The notes: generated from the letters alone by a model not told the origin. Counted from the stretch's first letter, positions 15,001-27,075 are shown. The stretch is 64,000 bases of DNA from Sitta carolinensis (GCA_032173965.1 JAVUNC010000006.1:40519870-40583869), one strand, 5' to 3'. Made by a program: numbers and translations.

Positions 15001-17622
15001 ACTGAGGCTGGTTAACCTCCCAAAAACACTGCTGGCAAGCCTATATTATTTGGTGTGGGACAGAGGTAACTACTTGAAATGAAGGGGCCAGTCTTACACA
15101 AGAGGTGAGGCTGGATGATTGCCTGTCAAACCTGGGGAGCTTGTGAATTGCCAGAGCTCTTGTTTTGCCTGTGGCATTTCTGTAAACCTGCCACTGGTGC
15201 TGGTTCAGTGCTGGCATGTGTCCTGAAAGCACACCTTCTCCAAGCTGTTCAGTGTTCCAGTCTCTGCCAGAGATTGAATTTGCTCCCCTGCCTCTGGCGA
15301 GAAGGTTTCAGCTTTCCTTGTATAACCTTGCAGAAGCAGAGAGCATGGCAACCAGAGGGGGCTGCCTACACCCTGGAACCACAGACAAGAGGCCATGTGC
15401 TCCAGATCCAGAGAGGAGGGTGAACAGTCAAGGTGACCCCAGAGTCACAGAGCACATGTCCAGCTCAGCAAATCAGCTCAGATGACACACTGCAGTGTGG
15501 CACAGATGAAGGAGGAACTCCCAAGGTATGCAAATAATCTCAAGGATCCACTGGCAACCGTTGTACAGCAGATCACCTTGTAAAACTGAGCTACAGCCCT
15601 CCCAGAGTCATGTGGTAAGGTGCTCCAAAAGGCAAAAACTATGGTTCCTGCTTGGGTATGAAGCTGTTTATGCCCCCTCCCCGCCCCCCAAAAAATAAAA
15701 GCAAACATAAGGCTGTGGGCCATGAAGTTTCTGCACAAGAAGTACCCAAAAGAAACATCGGCTGCTATGTAGCACCCCCTAGTCTTTGTTGACCCATAAA
15801 CCTGATGCAAGGAGACAGCATAAATAGACCAGGCAGTGAAGACTTCCCACAAGAAGAAGCCATTCCACCTTGAAAACTTGCCAAGAGCTGATGGGTTGCA
15901 CCTAAATCCCTGCAAAGTCCCTCTGGATGCAGGTATTGCTTTCAAGCTTCAAGCCTGATTAAAGAAGAGCTTAAAAAAAACCAGTCAACCAGTGAGTCTT
16001 ACACTCAAGTGCATGAAGCTACAGAGAGGTGTATCTGAATCTTCACTCATGAGCACGGACTGTCAAGATTTCATTCCAGTATTAAGAAGCACAAGCCAGC
16101 CCAGATAAGGATCTTGGAACAGAAGAAAACAGCAGGTGAGCCATTTCCACACTGGTGTCCCCTACCTTTGAATGCCTCTCCCACATGACATTAATCCTGG
16201 CTTCTTCTTCCCACCTCTCCCATCCCTGCTTCTGGCTGGTTCTGATGCACGTGTGTGCTGGCTGTGGTACCAACACACACACCTTTCATATGCAGGGTGC
16301 CTGTACATCCCTGGACAGCTGCCAGGGTCCAAACCAGCTGCACGCTCCATGTCTTTTCAATGGCATGGCACTGAACCAGGCCTGATTCTTCCGTCCACCT
16401 GTAGGACCTCACAAAACCTGTAGAAATGTAACAATCTTGGGAATTTCTGCTCTTCTCTCAAATTTGATTGAAACTGTTCCACGTGTTCAAAAGTTGCCAG
16501 AAGAGCCCCATGGTAAACAGCATGATTACATAAATTTTGTCACCTTAGGGAACCATCCAAAACGAGCCAAGGGTCTCATACACTATATCCACAGCCCTAC
16601 AAGTATCTTGCTGCAGCAGGACAGGCCAAGAAGGTGCCCTTTGTGCATGAAGCACAGGCAGCTGTCTGCCACTGGTACTTTACTGCCCTTCTAGTTCACT
16701 TGCACATTGTAACATGGACAAGAAATAAACTGCTCATTAAGCAGCAATCCCAGGTTTGTCTGGTTTTGCTAATGGTGGGTGTCGACCCTCACTGAGATGA
16801 TTCATGGGTTGACACTATTTTCTGTTCTCCCCTTCTGTCTCCAGCCAGAGCTCTGATATCCCTGGCTCACAGCCAGAGTGCAGGGTGAGTGTCTCTCACT
16901 TGTTTATAGCAGCGCTGGGGGATGTTTAAACAAGGGTGGCAATGGGGATCTTGGGAATTTCACAGCACACATAACTGCAGCTACAATCCTTCCTGCAGCT
17001 GACAAGTTCCACTCAGGCCAGAGTATAGAAATTTCTTTATCTAAAGACAAGTCCATTGACGAGCTACTTCTGGAAATGAAGGCACTCTCAAGGATCGTAC
17101 TAGATCCAAAGCAAATTTAAAAACCATAATCACTCACGGCCTGATCTTTAAAAGGCTGGAGTCCAAATCAAAAACTATGCCTGCAGCTGCATGCTTAGTA
17201 GACACATGCAACTACCATGATTGTCTGCAAAAAGAGACGCTTTAACAGGAGAGAGAGTCTGGCCAGACCTCTGTGGTGAAAGCAGGTCCATGCTGAACTA
17301 TGCAGCTTCAGCGGTGATGGTCACAGAGCACAAACCCAGCTTTAAAATAAAAAATTCTCCAGTCATTAGTTTAGTAAGGAAGCCCTACAGATTATTATTA
17401 AAGCTAAAAGAATTTGTTTAGATCCATGCTGTGTTTCACTGTGAATGTTTATTTTCTTTCAGCACTTCATTCAGCTTGGACAATGACAGCAAGCTAATTA
17501 GTTTCATATTTGTCCATTCTTTTAATCCTTTTCCTTTACAGGATTTCATTAATGCAATACTAAGATTGTAAGCATGATGAGCAAAGGCATGTTTGATTTT
17601 TTTGGAAAAAGTCTAATAGTCT

Positions 17623-17667
17623 TCACTTGATCACTTTTTTTTTTTTTTTTTTTTAATCATCAAGTGA
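17623..17667. repeat. Inverted repeat around a T20 tract
   Basis: Nine-base arms TCACTTGAT (17623-17631) and ATCAAGTGA (17659-17667) are perfect complements separated by a 27-base loop that is mostly a run of 20 T. It could form a small hairpin. No flanking gene gives it a function. Confidence 0.6.
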
Positions 17668-17780
17668 TTACAATAAGTTTTCTACTAGTTAGAGGCTACA
17701 CTAGGGGGTTAAAACTGACCTGATCATGTTCCCTTACAAAAGAAAAAAAAATAAACACCCAAACAAGAAAAACCAGCAAA

Positions 17781-17826
17781 TAAACAAACAAACAAACAAA
17801 CAAAAGAAAAAAAAAAAAAAAAAAAA
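17781..17826. repeat. (AAAC)n then poly-A low-complexity tract
   Basis: About six AAAC units are followed by a short AAAAG and then 20 A (17807-17826). This is a simple repeat. I see no retroposed body attached to it. Confidence 0.8.
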
Positions 17827-20221
17827 CACCAACCTAAAGCCTACCTTAGGAAACTGAAATGAGTGAAATGTTTGCAAGCAGAAAAACTCCTAGAGTCAGA
17901 GGAAGAAGAATCAACTCTGACATGATACATTATTAATTTTAATGCCTTACAACTTGAAGGTCAGTGGTATACTTATGTTTGGACAGGTACCAAATGCTGT
18001 GTCCCAGCAACATCACACCTATCTATGTTTGCAGTTCAAGACAACAAACTCATTCAGGGGGTTCTGCAGGACTGTCTGTTAATGACCTTTTTCAAAAAAA
18101 CCATTTGGGCTCATTACAAGAGAGTCTAAAACACAGGAGTCTGGGAAGCCCCATGTCAAACATTGCACTGGAGTGCCTGAAGCTAGCTCAGTATTGCAAG
18201 GGCAGTTCTGTCTGAGAGTGCAGCTAAGCATTGGTTCAGTGCTGAGCTGTTATTTTCTGGGAATGCAGCATTAGGTGTAGGATCCATCATCGGCCATGAG
18301 TGCACCACACAGGACCATTTAAGAAGAGAAAGAACCTGAACGACAGAAGGAGCTGGGCAGCACGCTCTAGCTGCTGCGCGTTTCTCACACTGACATCGCC
18401 AGCACCACTGGCAGGAGCAGTGGCAGAGCAGCCTGGGTGCTGAACACTGCCTCATTTAAAGGTCTCAGTTCACCTTACCAGGGACCTATAATTGCTGGGG
18501 AACTCCTGCAGCAGAGCTGGGTTGCAGCCACCACAAAGTACCCTCAAAGAGCCAACACAAATCAAGTAATTCCACAGGACAATTCTCAGCTACTCCTCCC
18601 TGGACCCACACTAATAACTCCCAAAAAAAGCCAATGTCCCACCTCCCTTTCCCTCCCACAATTACCCTGTATCAATTTAATTTTCTTCTTTCTGCTTCCT
18701 TCCCATATTCTGCCCCAGCTTCCATATCGACTCTTCAGTAATTTCTACTGGCGGACAGTCCTGTTACCTATCAACACTAACCTTTTGAAAAGTACAAGCT
18801 CCATATAGCTCTATCACAAGCAACCAGAGATCTTGCATTGCATCCATGCAAAACTTAGGGAGCAGCAATTGCTGCTCTCATTACACAGGTCACAAGAGCT
18901 GATCCATGCCCTGGAAACAGCTGCCTATCTGCATATGGGCAGGCTTGGGGCTGCGCTGCCATCGCTGCACCGTGTTGACCTGGGCCACTGCTCTGGCCAA
19001 ACCACTCAGCTCAGCACATTAGCCACAAGGGCCACACAGCTGGCAAGCCTTACCAGGGGATGGCACAGGGCCAGGGTGAAGGGCTGCATGGGGGATGAAG
19101 CCAGGTAAATATTTAACTGCTGAGACTGGGGATAACTTGGAAAGAAAGTCTACCACAGTCCCACAGTGATGAGAAGCTGCTGAAGTTCTAGAAAAAAAGG
19201 TCCTTCTGACTTGACTAAAACCCCCTAAATCCTCCTTTTCTGCTGAAGACTAAAATAAAGAAGAACAGGAAAGTGGGTTCCTTATAGCAGAAAGCAAGAG
19301 ACAAAATCCCCCTCAGAAGAAGTGCAGTATTTTCCACACTGGTGACTGTCTTATCATGGAAAGACGTCTGAGACACTTCATTAGTCACTGCCGGCAGTTC
19401 GCCTCCTTGAATATGTCCCCAAAACAGTAGAGACCAAAAATAAAATTAGAAAAGAGGAATCTCTCTGTCTCTCAAAAATGTGGAATTAACTGGAGTGGCA
19501 GTTTAGATACCATGCAAAGCATTTTCTTTATATATTTTACAATATTTTCATCTGCTATTTTCATCTGCAAATCACCCTTTTAGAACAGGAGATGGGTCCA
19601 GAACTGCACTACTAAAAAAGCCCAGAAGTAGTTTTCTTCAAACAGGTGTCTTCACTAGTAAGTCCAAATACTGAAAATAACTTAAAGCTGCCAGTTCTCA
19701 CTGCAGCTTCTCTCACAGGTCTGGAGATGTGTTGGTAAAGAAGCACACATGCTGAAAGCTGTGTGCTGGATGTGAGTACTCAAGGTCCTACCAACTGTGC
19801 CTCTAAAGCAGACTGCAGGTCTTCACTGGCAGGGTCAACAGAGACCACTGGGAGGAGCCAGAATAATGGAGAAAGGCGGGATGGAAGAAGGTACTGCAGG
19901 GCCTAAAATAACTCTTTGCAAATCTGACTTGTATTTAATTAAAATGTTAAGAACCAATAAGGTACAGGACTGGTATTTCCCTTTCAAATCTCTCCTAGAC
20001 CCTAGTCTACAGCATCAACCCATACATGAGATAAACAAAAATGCCAAGTAAAGTATGGGAAAAGGCTCAGTATCTTTTTTGAGCTCTGACAAAGGGTAAA
20101 ATCACTATCTGAGAGTCTTCTAAGCTCACTGGCATTCTGTGATTCTTATCTGTCACACACTCATCACTTCAAAATCAAGGAATAAAATTGGATGTGTCCT
20201 TCCAGCTCCGGCAAAAACTGC

Positions 20222-20315
20222 ATGTGAGAATCAGAATTGTTTAGGCTGGAAAAGACCCTTAAGATCATTGAGTCCTACAATAAACCCAACACTGCCAAGT
20301 CCACCACTAAACCAT
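20222..20315 (-). mobile_element. CR1 LINE, 3' end (left part of split copy)
   Basis: On the plus strand this reads as the reverse complement of the CR1 3' end (a TTTAGGCTGGAAAAGACCC-like motif followed by the AAGATCATTGAGTCC-like motif), so the element points left. The homology stops at 20315 and resumes at 21578, where an LTR has been inserted. CR1 copies are usually 5'-truncated, as this one is. Confidence 0.85.
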
Positions 20316-21577
20316 TGTCGTAGTTTGGAAAAAAATGAGTTTTTTCTGAACTTCAGTGGTCAAACCAATGAGTGCTCAGGTTTAAAGACTGGCACCTGGT
20401 GTGGCCACTGAGGACAAAGATCCGCCTCTGAGAACACAAGGGGTTCAAAGCAGAGGGCTCCCCGGAAAGCTCTCTCTTGGTTCCGGTCCCTGAGGACGGA
20501 GGGATCTCCCCTGCCCAGCGGCTGGCTGGGCGGGGCAGGGGAAGCCATGCGGCCTGGGTGAGGTAGGGCCGGAACCTCGGGCACAGAGGGGGAGAGGAAA
20601 ATCCTGTAGGATAGAAGGGTGGCAGACAGCCTTCTTTTCCCTTTCCCTCCCCCCGTTTCCCCCCCCCGGAGGGAGACTGAGAAACCGTGTCTGATCTTCG
20701 TCACCTTGAAATTTGATATCAACAACTAGACAGCACGGCCGAAAGAGTATGAGGGGGTGGCGTGAGAAAAGTACCCAACAGCAAAAATACCGTGAGAGTT
20801 CTGGGGAAACAAAGCCCAAGATTTTAACCCTTTTCGTAAATGATAGAAACTTTATGAATGCTAATCCTCCTGAATTTGAAGAAGAAAGATAGAAAGAATT
20901 AAGCAAAGATGATGGAGTAGGAATGCTGAAAAGAATCCTAGGTGGGAGGAGATGATGGAGTAGCTTTGGCTGGACTCTTTTGTATAGCCATGAACGGACT
21001 CATTTTTTTTTCTATAACATAGAAGCTGTATCTGGGGAGAGGCATTGGCTTGGAGCCAAGAGTGGACAGTAGTGTGAACAGAGATGAGAAGTGTCCCCAA
21101 AATTTGAGAGGCTGTCGTTTCTTGGAACTAACCAAAGCATCTTTAAAAAGAGAAACCCTAGAAGCAGCTCTGGTCCATGCACAGTGGTAAGAGCACTGGA
21201 CATGGAAGAAGAGGCCACGATGTGGTGCAAGAAGGACTCCTATCTCTCCTCAACGAGCTGAGTACTGATTATCGGAAGGGTGGTAATAGACTGAAAATTA
21301 ATTATCTAAAAGGTGGTAACGTGATGAGGAATTTTCAGTTTGTTTTGTTAAGTTGAGAACTGGTGGGGGGGGGGGGGAGGAAGAGTGTTTTTTTTAAAGT
21401 TTCCATGTTCTTCTGTATGTGTCTTCTTTGCCTATTATAAGTAATAAAGTTTTTTTCCTTTTGCTTTCTAAATTAGACACTGTTTTGCTCTGTTTTTAAT
21501 CACATCTCACAAAAGATACCAGGGACAGTATATCGTTATAAGGACACTGGCCTTGTGCCAACGTCAAACCTTTGACA
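20316..21577 (+). mobile_element. Solo ERV LTR (about 1.26 kb) inserted into CR1
   Basis: The element begins TGTCGTAG and ends TTTGACA, giving TG...CA termini. It is flanked by the 5-bp direct repeat ACCAT (20311-20315 and 21578-21582). CR1 homology is interrupted exactly at these points, which fixes both edges. A polyadenylation signal AATAAA at 21443-21448 sets the plus orientation. No gag, pol or env frame, primer-binding site or polypurine tract is seen between the ends, so this is a solo LTR left by recombination. A 5-bp duplication is usual for ERVL-type and some other avian ERVs; I cannot name the family. A GC-rich segment (about 20,450-20,560) lies in the U3 part. Confidence 0.85.
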
Positions 21578-22370
21578 ACCATGTCTCTAAAAACTACATC
21601 TACATGTCTTAAAAATACCTCCAGGAGTGGTGACTCTAACATTTCCCTAAGCAGCCTGTTCCAATGCTTGACAGCCTTTTCAGTGAAGAAATTTTCCTAA
21701 TACCCAATCTAAGTCTCCCATGGTGCAATTTGAGGTTGTTTCCTCTTATCCTGTCACTTGTTAATTGGGAGAGGAGACTGACCCCCAGCTCACTATGACC
21801 TGCTTTCATGTTATAGAGAGCAAAAAGGTCTCCCTTGAGCCTCCTTTTCTCCAGGCTAAACAACCCAAGTTTCCTCCTCATAGGACCTCTGCTTCAGACC
21901 CTTCATCAGCTCTGTTGCCCTTCTCTGGATACGTTTGAGCACCTCAGTGTCTTTCCTGTTGTGAGGGGTCCAAAACTGACACAGGGCTCAAGGTGTGGCC
22001 TTACCAGTGCCAAGTACAGGTGGACAATCCTCGCCCTGGTCCTGCTGGCCACACTATTTCTGACACAAGCCAGGATGAAACTGGCCTTCCTGACCACTTG
22101 AGCACTCTGCTGGCTCATGTTCAGCTGCTGTCACCAGCAACCCCAGGGCCTTTTCTGCTGGGCAGCTTTCCAGCCATTCTGTCCCTAGCCAGCAGGACTG
22201 CCTGGGGTCGTTGTGGCCCAAGTGCAGGACCTGGCACTTGACCTTGTCGAACCTCATACCATTGGCCTCAGCCCATCAATCCAGCCTGTCCAGATCCCCT
22301 TGCAGCACCTTCCTAACCTCCAGCATTTCAACATTCCCCCCAACCTGGCATCATCTGCAAACAGAGAGAA
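21578..22370 (-). mobile_element. CR1 LINE, ORF2 C-terminal part (right part of split copy)
   Basis: The minus strand encodes degraded CR1 ORF2 C-terminal sequence: a frame at 22054-22257 starts with MRFDKVKCQVLHLG and contains a WLESCPAEKALGLLV-like stretch, and the frame near 21,636-21,881 contains [15 protein letters not shown]. Both are hallmarks of the end of the CR1 reverse-transcriptase ORF. Frameshifts and stops make it inactive. Homology fades near 22,370, so the copy is 5'-truncated. The piece is continuous with 20222-20315 apart from the inserted LTR. Confidence 0.9.
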
Positions 22371-22612
22371 GGGGTCTCCAGAGCCGTCAGCCCTATCAGA
22401 GCAGCCTGATGGTTTGGCAAGGGGAAAGCAAGGTTAATTCACCTGTCCTGGCCATGCCCCATGGTCAGCTCTTGCTCAGACGTCCTTTCCTGGGACTGAC
22501 GACGGAAGGACAACTCGAGCCAAGACAGGCTGCCGAGCACGCTGGCGGAGCTGAGAGGCAGCTGCCCGCCCCGTGCTTCCGCGGGTTGCGGGAGTGCGGT
22601 TGCGGGGCGGCT

Positions 22613-23002
22613 GTCCCTGTCCCTGTCCCGGTCCCGGTCCCTATCCCGGCCCCTGTCCCTGTCCCGGTCCCTGTCCCTGCCCGTGCCCGGTCCCTGTCCC
22701 GGTCCCTATCCCGGTCCCTGTCCCTGTCCCGGTCCCTGTCCCTGTCCCGGTCCCTGTCCCTGCCCGGTCCCTGTCCCGGTCCCGGTCCCTATCCCGGTCC
22801 CGCTCCCTGTCCCTGCCCGTGCCCGGTCCCTGTCCCGGTCCCTATCCCGGTCCCGGTCCCTGTCCCTGCCCGTGCCCGGTCCCTGTCCCGGTCCCTATCC
22901 CGGTCCCGGTCCCTGTCCCTGCCCGTGCCCGGTCCCTATCCCGGTCCCTATCCCGGCCCCTGTCCCTGTCCCTGCCCGTGCCCGGTCCCTGTCCCTGTCC
23001 CG

Positions 23003-23037
<35 letters not shown>

Positions 23038-23356
23038 GGTCCCTGCCCGGTCCCTGTCCCGGTCCCGGTCCCTATCCCGGTCCCTGTCCCTGCCCGTGCC
23101 CGGTCCCTGTCCCGGTCCCTATCCCGGTCCCGGTCCCTGTCCCTGCCCGTCCCCGGTCCCTGTCCCGGTCCCTGTCCCTGTCCCGGTGCCGGTCCCGGTC
23201 CCTATCCCGGTCCCGGTCCCTGTCCCTGCCCGTGCCCGGTCCCTGTCCCGGTCCCTGTCCCGGTGCCGGTCCCGGTCCCTATCCCGGTCCCGGTCCCTGT
23301 CCCTGCCCGTGCCCGGTCCCTGTCCCGGTCCCTATCCCGGTCCCGCTCCCTGTCCC
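22613..23356. repeat. C-rich hexameric minisatellite (G3N3 on minus strand)
   Basis: About 740 bases are made almost entirely of hexamers CCCTGT, CCCGGT, CCCTAT and CCCTGC with an occasional 5-mer CCGTG. The landmark CCCTGCCCGTG recurs at 22811, 22864, 22917 and 22970 and again at 23088 and 23141, each exactly 53 bases apart, so there is a 53-bp higher-order unit (eight hexamers plus one pentamer). Other copies (near 22675, 23224, 23301) are more variable. On the minus strand this is an uninterrupted run of GGG triplets separated by three bases, a strong G-quadruplex pattern. The repeat contains no stop codons in any plus frame, which creates spurious Pro-Val, Arg-Ser and Gly-Pro-Cys-Pro open frames of 283-427 codons. 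Confidence 0.95.
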
Positions 23357-24617
23357 GCTCCCGAGCCGCCGCCTGCGCCCTCTGCCGGCCGCGGCGCCCC
23401 AGCCCTGGAGCGGGATGTATCCAGCGGGATGGGGGCCGCCTCCTTTCGGGCGCCGCGAGTGTACCCACGCCCTGGACACAGCACAGCACGTTGATGACTT
23501 GTTAACGCCACCGCCTCCAGCCAAGCCTCCCTGACTCCTCTGACTTCTCCCTGAGCCGGGAGCGCTCTGCAGGCGGACAAATTCCTTCTGCCTGGACTCC
23601 CTCGCAGAAGAGCAACGGCCCCGGCTGTATCAGAGCAAAGGGCTTTGCCCTCTCAGCCGCTGCAGTTTCCTGGCTTTTGTCATGAGATCCTCATTGTAGG
23701 TACCCATCGAGCCCCAAACCAGTATGATTTGCTAAACTGCAGGGCCTGGAGTTCACTTGAAGAGCAGACATTCTGCCATCGGACCAAGAGCGATCACTTT
23801 TTTATGACAGCCTCCACGAGCAGTGACTAAACCTCTACTTAGGCACCTTCAATGCCCTCAGTGCTCTGCAGCCTCAAAACAGGACCCAAGGAGCTTACAG
23901 AAAGGAAACAGGACAACAAACACATCAAAGAGGACAAGAGAAACATTGATGAATCATTTTCATGGTAAGCTAAGACCCACTAATTGATCAGCTACAAATT
24001 TCTGGGATGGTGGGAACCTGTACAGGTGCACAGCCTTCCCCACAGCTGGCAAGTCAAGGTCTCTGCAGGACAGCAAGCTGTGAAACTCATTATCAGCCTC
24101 AACTCAAAAAGATTTGCCGTTTTCCTCACCACCCTTCTCCCACAGGGCAGCTTGTAATTCCCAGATGCAGCTAACAGCAGTCAGTTAGCTGGAAATGACT
24201 AGTTGTGGTTTCAGGCAATGATAGATGGCACTCACTGGTAACCCTTCCCTCCCTTTCTCCATTAATAATCCTCCTCCCTGCAGTTACCAGAAAATACAGC
24301 AGTGCTGCCTTCTGCCTGCCCCTCTCTCCTCCCTCCAGGCTACTCCTTTGGAGAATTGGCTCCACAGCTGGATTGTAAAATAATCCAGCTGTTCCTATGA
24401 CAACATGCTGGCAGTGGGCAGAGATGACGCCAGCATGCAGTGTTGGCCCATTCACTACCAACACCCAGCTCTGTTTTGGTTTGGGAAGCATTTGTTTTTC
24501 TATTTGGGCAGCTCTGCCAAGTACATTTCTGAAGGCCGGAGGGGCAGGAGGAGCCACAATCCCAGAGATGCCAAGAAAGTTGCCGGCTCTGTGATTTACC
24601 CTTCTTTTGGTTCGGCG

Positions 24618-24618
<1 letters not shown>
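23357..24618. other. Intergenic segment right of the minisatellite
   Basis: A short GC-rich stretch (to about 23,470) borders the array, followed by ordinary sequence. I see no gene. Confidence 0.5.

Positions 24619-24664
<46 letters not shown>
24619..24664. repeat. Poly-T tract (46 bases)
   Basis: An uninterrupted run of 46 T. It gives a lysine run to an antisense open frame of 221 codons, which is therefore not a gene. No target-site duplication or retroposed body is evident around it. Confidence 0.95.
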
Positions 24665-25984
24665 CCCAGCTGCATCTGATATGAGGATAAAAAACCCTCC
24701 AGCAATCTTGCAGCTGCACACAATCTTTGCAAGACTTGATCCAGAGCCTGATTTGAAAGGCACAGTGCAAGACTTTGCGTGTCAGGCTTCCACAGGAAAA
24801 AAAAGAAAAGCCTTGAGTAGAATCAATAGGGGCCACAGAGTCTTTATTTCTTTATTTTAATATCTTGCCTGTCAGCAGAAGGTTTGCATGGTAGAGGGAA
24901 GCAAAGGAAAAGCTTGCTCCATGAAAACCATTAGCCACACACTTGGCTGGACTGACCCAGCCTCTCCAGCTCTGACAGGAGCTAGCTCATGTAGCTAGGG
25001 TTTGGGCAGAGGCCATTAGCAGGAGCAGAAGGACTTTCCTGTCAGGCTCAGCAAACAGAGGAGGCTCCTTAAATCATGCAGCTATTAAACCTGCTCAGCA
25101 AAGCCAGCTCCTTCAGGGTCACTGGAGTAATTCTGCATACATAGCTCTGCAACTCCAATGACAGGGTTCCCAAAGGGAAGGTCAGGAACATGCCTGACAT
25201 TCCTCAGGAGAGGAAGACAATTTCTCAAGGACTGCTACTCTCACAAGGAAACTCAGCACAACAAAATGTCCCTGCTCCCAGCACGAACAAAACAAGAGTC
25301 AGTGTTTGTAACTGCCTGTATTTTCACTATGCCTCCATTTTTATTCTAAAGAATTTGAGAACAGAGCAGAGTGTAATACAGCGAGACTCTGTAGCTGAAT
25401 AAGTGCCCCGGTAATTACCCACCACTACAATTGTAACAGTGGCAATTTCTATTGCACGGCTGCAACCACTTCAATGGTTGTCTGGATGCAATGACTGCAG
25501 CGGTGGTCTGGCAGCAATGACCAGACTCACACTGCTCTGCTATCAACATGAAGAATGCCAGCAGGTAGGGATGAAGAAAGATGGTCTTCGGTGAGAAGAC
25601 CCAGGAAGCAGCACCCTTGTGAGGCTTGGCAGCTGTGGAAAAGCAGATTGGTGAGGGGAAGGAGGGCAACCTGAGGGCAGCGTCAGTGCAGATGGGAGAT
25701 GGGATCAGGTGAGTGACTAGGAAAGGGGTTTTGTGGAGAGGACTAGAAGGTCCTGGCAAAGCAGACTGCTGCACTGGGATGGAGCATCAGCTCTTTGGTT
25801 CTGATTGAGCCAATTATTGACTTTAGTTAAGCTTGCAATGCCACCTACCCCAACAATTAAGCTTAGAGACAAATTAGTGAGATAGGCACATATTTGCCTC
25901 ACGAATAATGGGGTGGGTTGGAAACTATCTGGATCACCACACTCAAAGTCAGTCAGCAGTACAAAGCCCAAGTGACAACCAGTG

Positions 25985-26515
25985 AACTCTAGTAGCATCT
26001 CTTAAGGGTCAGTACTCTGTGATGCCCTTAGTAACATCCTGAATGGTGTGACAAAGCTTACAAACAGCAAATTAATGCACAACACCAAATCAGGGGTAGT
26101 GTCTGACATGCTTAGAGAGCAGTACTACCACTTGGAGGAATCCAAGTAGGCTGGAGGAGTGGCTGATAACAATTTCATGAAAAAAATAATCAAATGCAAC
26201 TCCCTCACTAGGAGAGAATAATTCCATAAAACAGCACTGGGTGCCACCTGGCTGAGGAGCTGCTTCACTGAAAAAGTGTTTGACATTTGCAAAACGTTTG
26301 GGAAAGCAGCAAGGAAATATTTACTCTTCAGAACATGTTCCCAAGATCCTGATTGTTTACCATAAGACTGATCAAACACTAGATCAAATTGCCCAAAATG
26401 TTGTAGAAACCCCATTCCCAGGGATATCCGAAATCCAACTGGACTACACGGGGAGCAACACACTCTTGTTGGACCTACTTTCAGCAGGTGGCTGAAAGGA
26501 CGTCTGGGGTCAGAG
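25985..26515 (+). mobile_element. Degraded CR1 LINE, sense orientation
   Basis: Successive motifs match the end of CR1 in order. They are a GGTCAGTACTCTGTGATGCCC-like start, GGCTGGAGGAGTGGCTGA, a CTGGCTGAGGAGCTGCTTC-like segment, then near 26,390-26,495 the typical 3' part in which GGGATATCCGAAATCC is followed by GACCTACTTTCAGCAGG. It is heavily mutated and 5'-truncated. The element points right, opposite to the copy at 20.2-22.4 kb. Confidence 0.75.
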
Positions 26516-26649
26516 CACCTGATTCAATGCTCCTCAACTGGGACTAGTCGCCTGTTTTACTTCCCCGGTGCTCAGCTTCCTGGAGACCAGCAGGGAGCAG
26601 TGAAAGGCGAGGAATGAAGACTTACCCACCAGACCAGCAGCATTCCCGC

Positions 26650-27075
26650 AAGGCTGCAGACACATGCCGGGACCGCCCAGCGCTAAAGTTCGGAATGCCC
26701 AGTCCAGGGAGCGGGGAAAGGGCCCCGGCCAGCTACCGGCCAAGAAAGCGCATTGTGGGATGAGCCCCCCGGGCACGGGGCACGGCCGGGAGCGGGGAGC
26801 CGGGAGCCGGGAGCGGGGATGCGAGCAAACGGCGGGCAGCGCGGGTGGCGACTGTCTCTGGGACCCGGCCAAGGGACGCAGAGGCCAGGGGCGTTTCCTA
26901 CAGCCGGGGGATCGGGCGGAGGGGGCTGCCCAGCTGGCTGCACCCACGGGTGCCAGCCCATGAGCCGGATCCCCAGAGCTCCCGAGATCTTCCCGATATT
27001 GCCGCTGTCAGCGTTGGACGTTGCTTGTTGCTTCAGGCGTCTGGGGCTACAAGGCTCGTCCACCTTGATCCCGAG
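26650..27075. promoter_or_regulatory. Small CpG island
   Basis: About 400 bases are GC-rich with frequent CpG, in contrast to flanking DNA. It contains imperfect tandem GGGAGC(C/G)-type units (about 26,786-26,820) and a GCATTGTGGGA motif (26,750-26,760), whose reverse complement resembles part of the ZNF143/THAP11 site. No TATA box or convincing exon is attached. It could be an alternative promoter of a flanking gene or simply a GC-rich intergenic patch. Confidence 0.45.

Larger units (their letters stand above)
1..20220. other. Intergenic, no gene recognised
   Basis: Many short open frames occur on both strands, but none shows a recognisable protein family, a consistent splice structure or coding-like codon use. 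I looked for the JDP2 bZIP exon, which synteny predicts on the minus strand to the left of FOS, and did not see its conserved basic region. The stretch is of ordinary composition with scattered A/T tracts. It may be intergenic, or an intron of a JDP2 transcript that starts to the right. Confidence 0.6.

Noticed and set aside
15344..15366. CTCF-like CCAGAGGGGGCTGC motif
   Set aside because: One base short of the CTCF core consensus, so not convincing without binding data.
15478..15945. 155-codon minus-strand frame with hydrophobic stretches
   Set aside because: Does not resemble a known membrane protein; no splice sites or promoter; likely chance.
22211..23534. Three overlapping plus-strand frames of 283-427 codons rich in Pro-Val, Arg-Ser and Gly-Pro-Cys-Pro
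   Set aside because: They are created by a stop-free hexameric repeat; every frame is open and the flanks are CR1 or non-coding.
24171..24836. 221-codon minus-strand frame with a lysine run
   Set aside because: The lysines come from the T46 homopolymer; no domain and no splice context.
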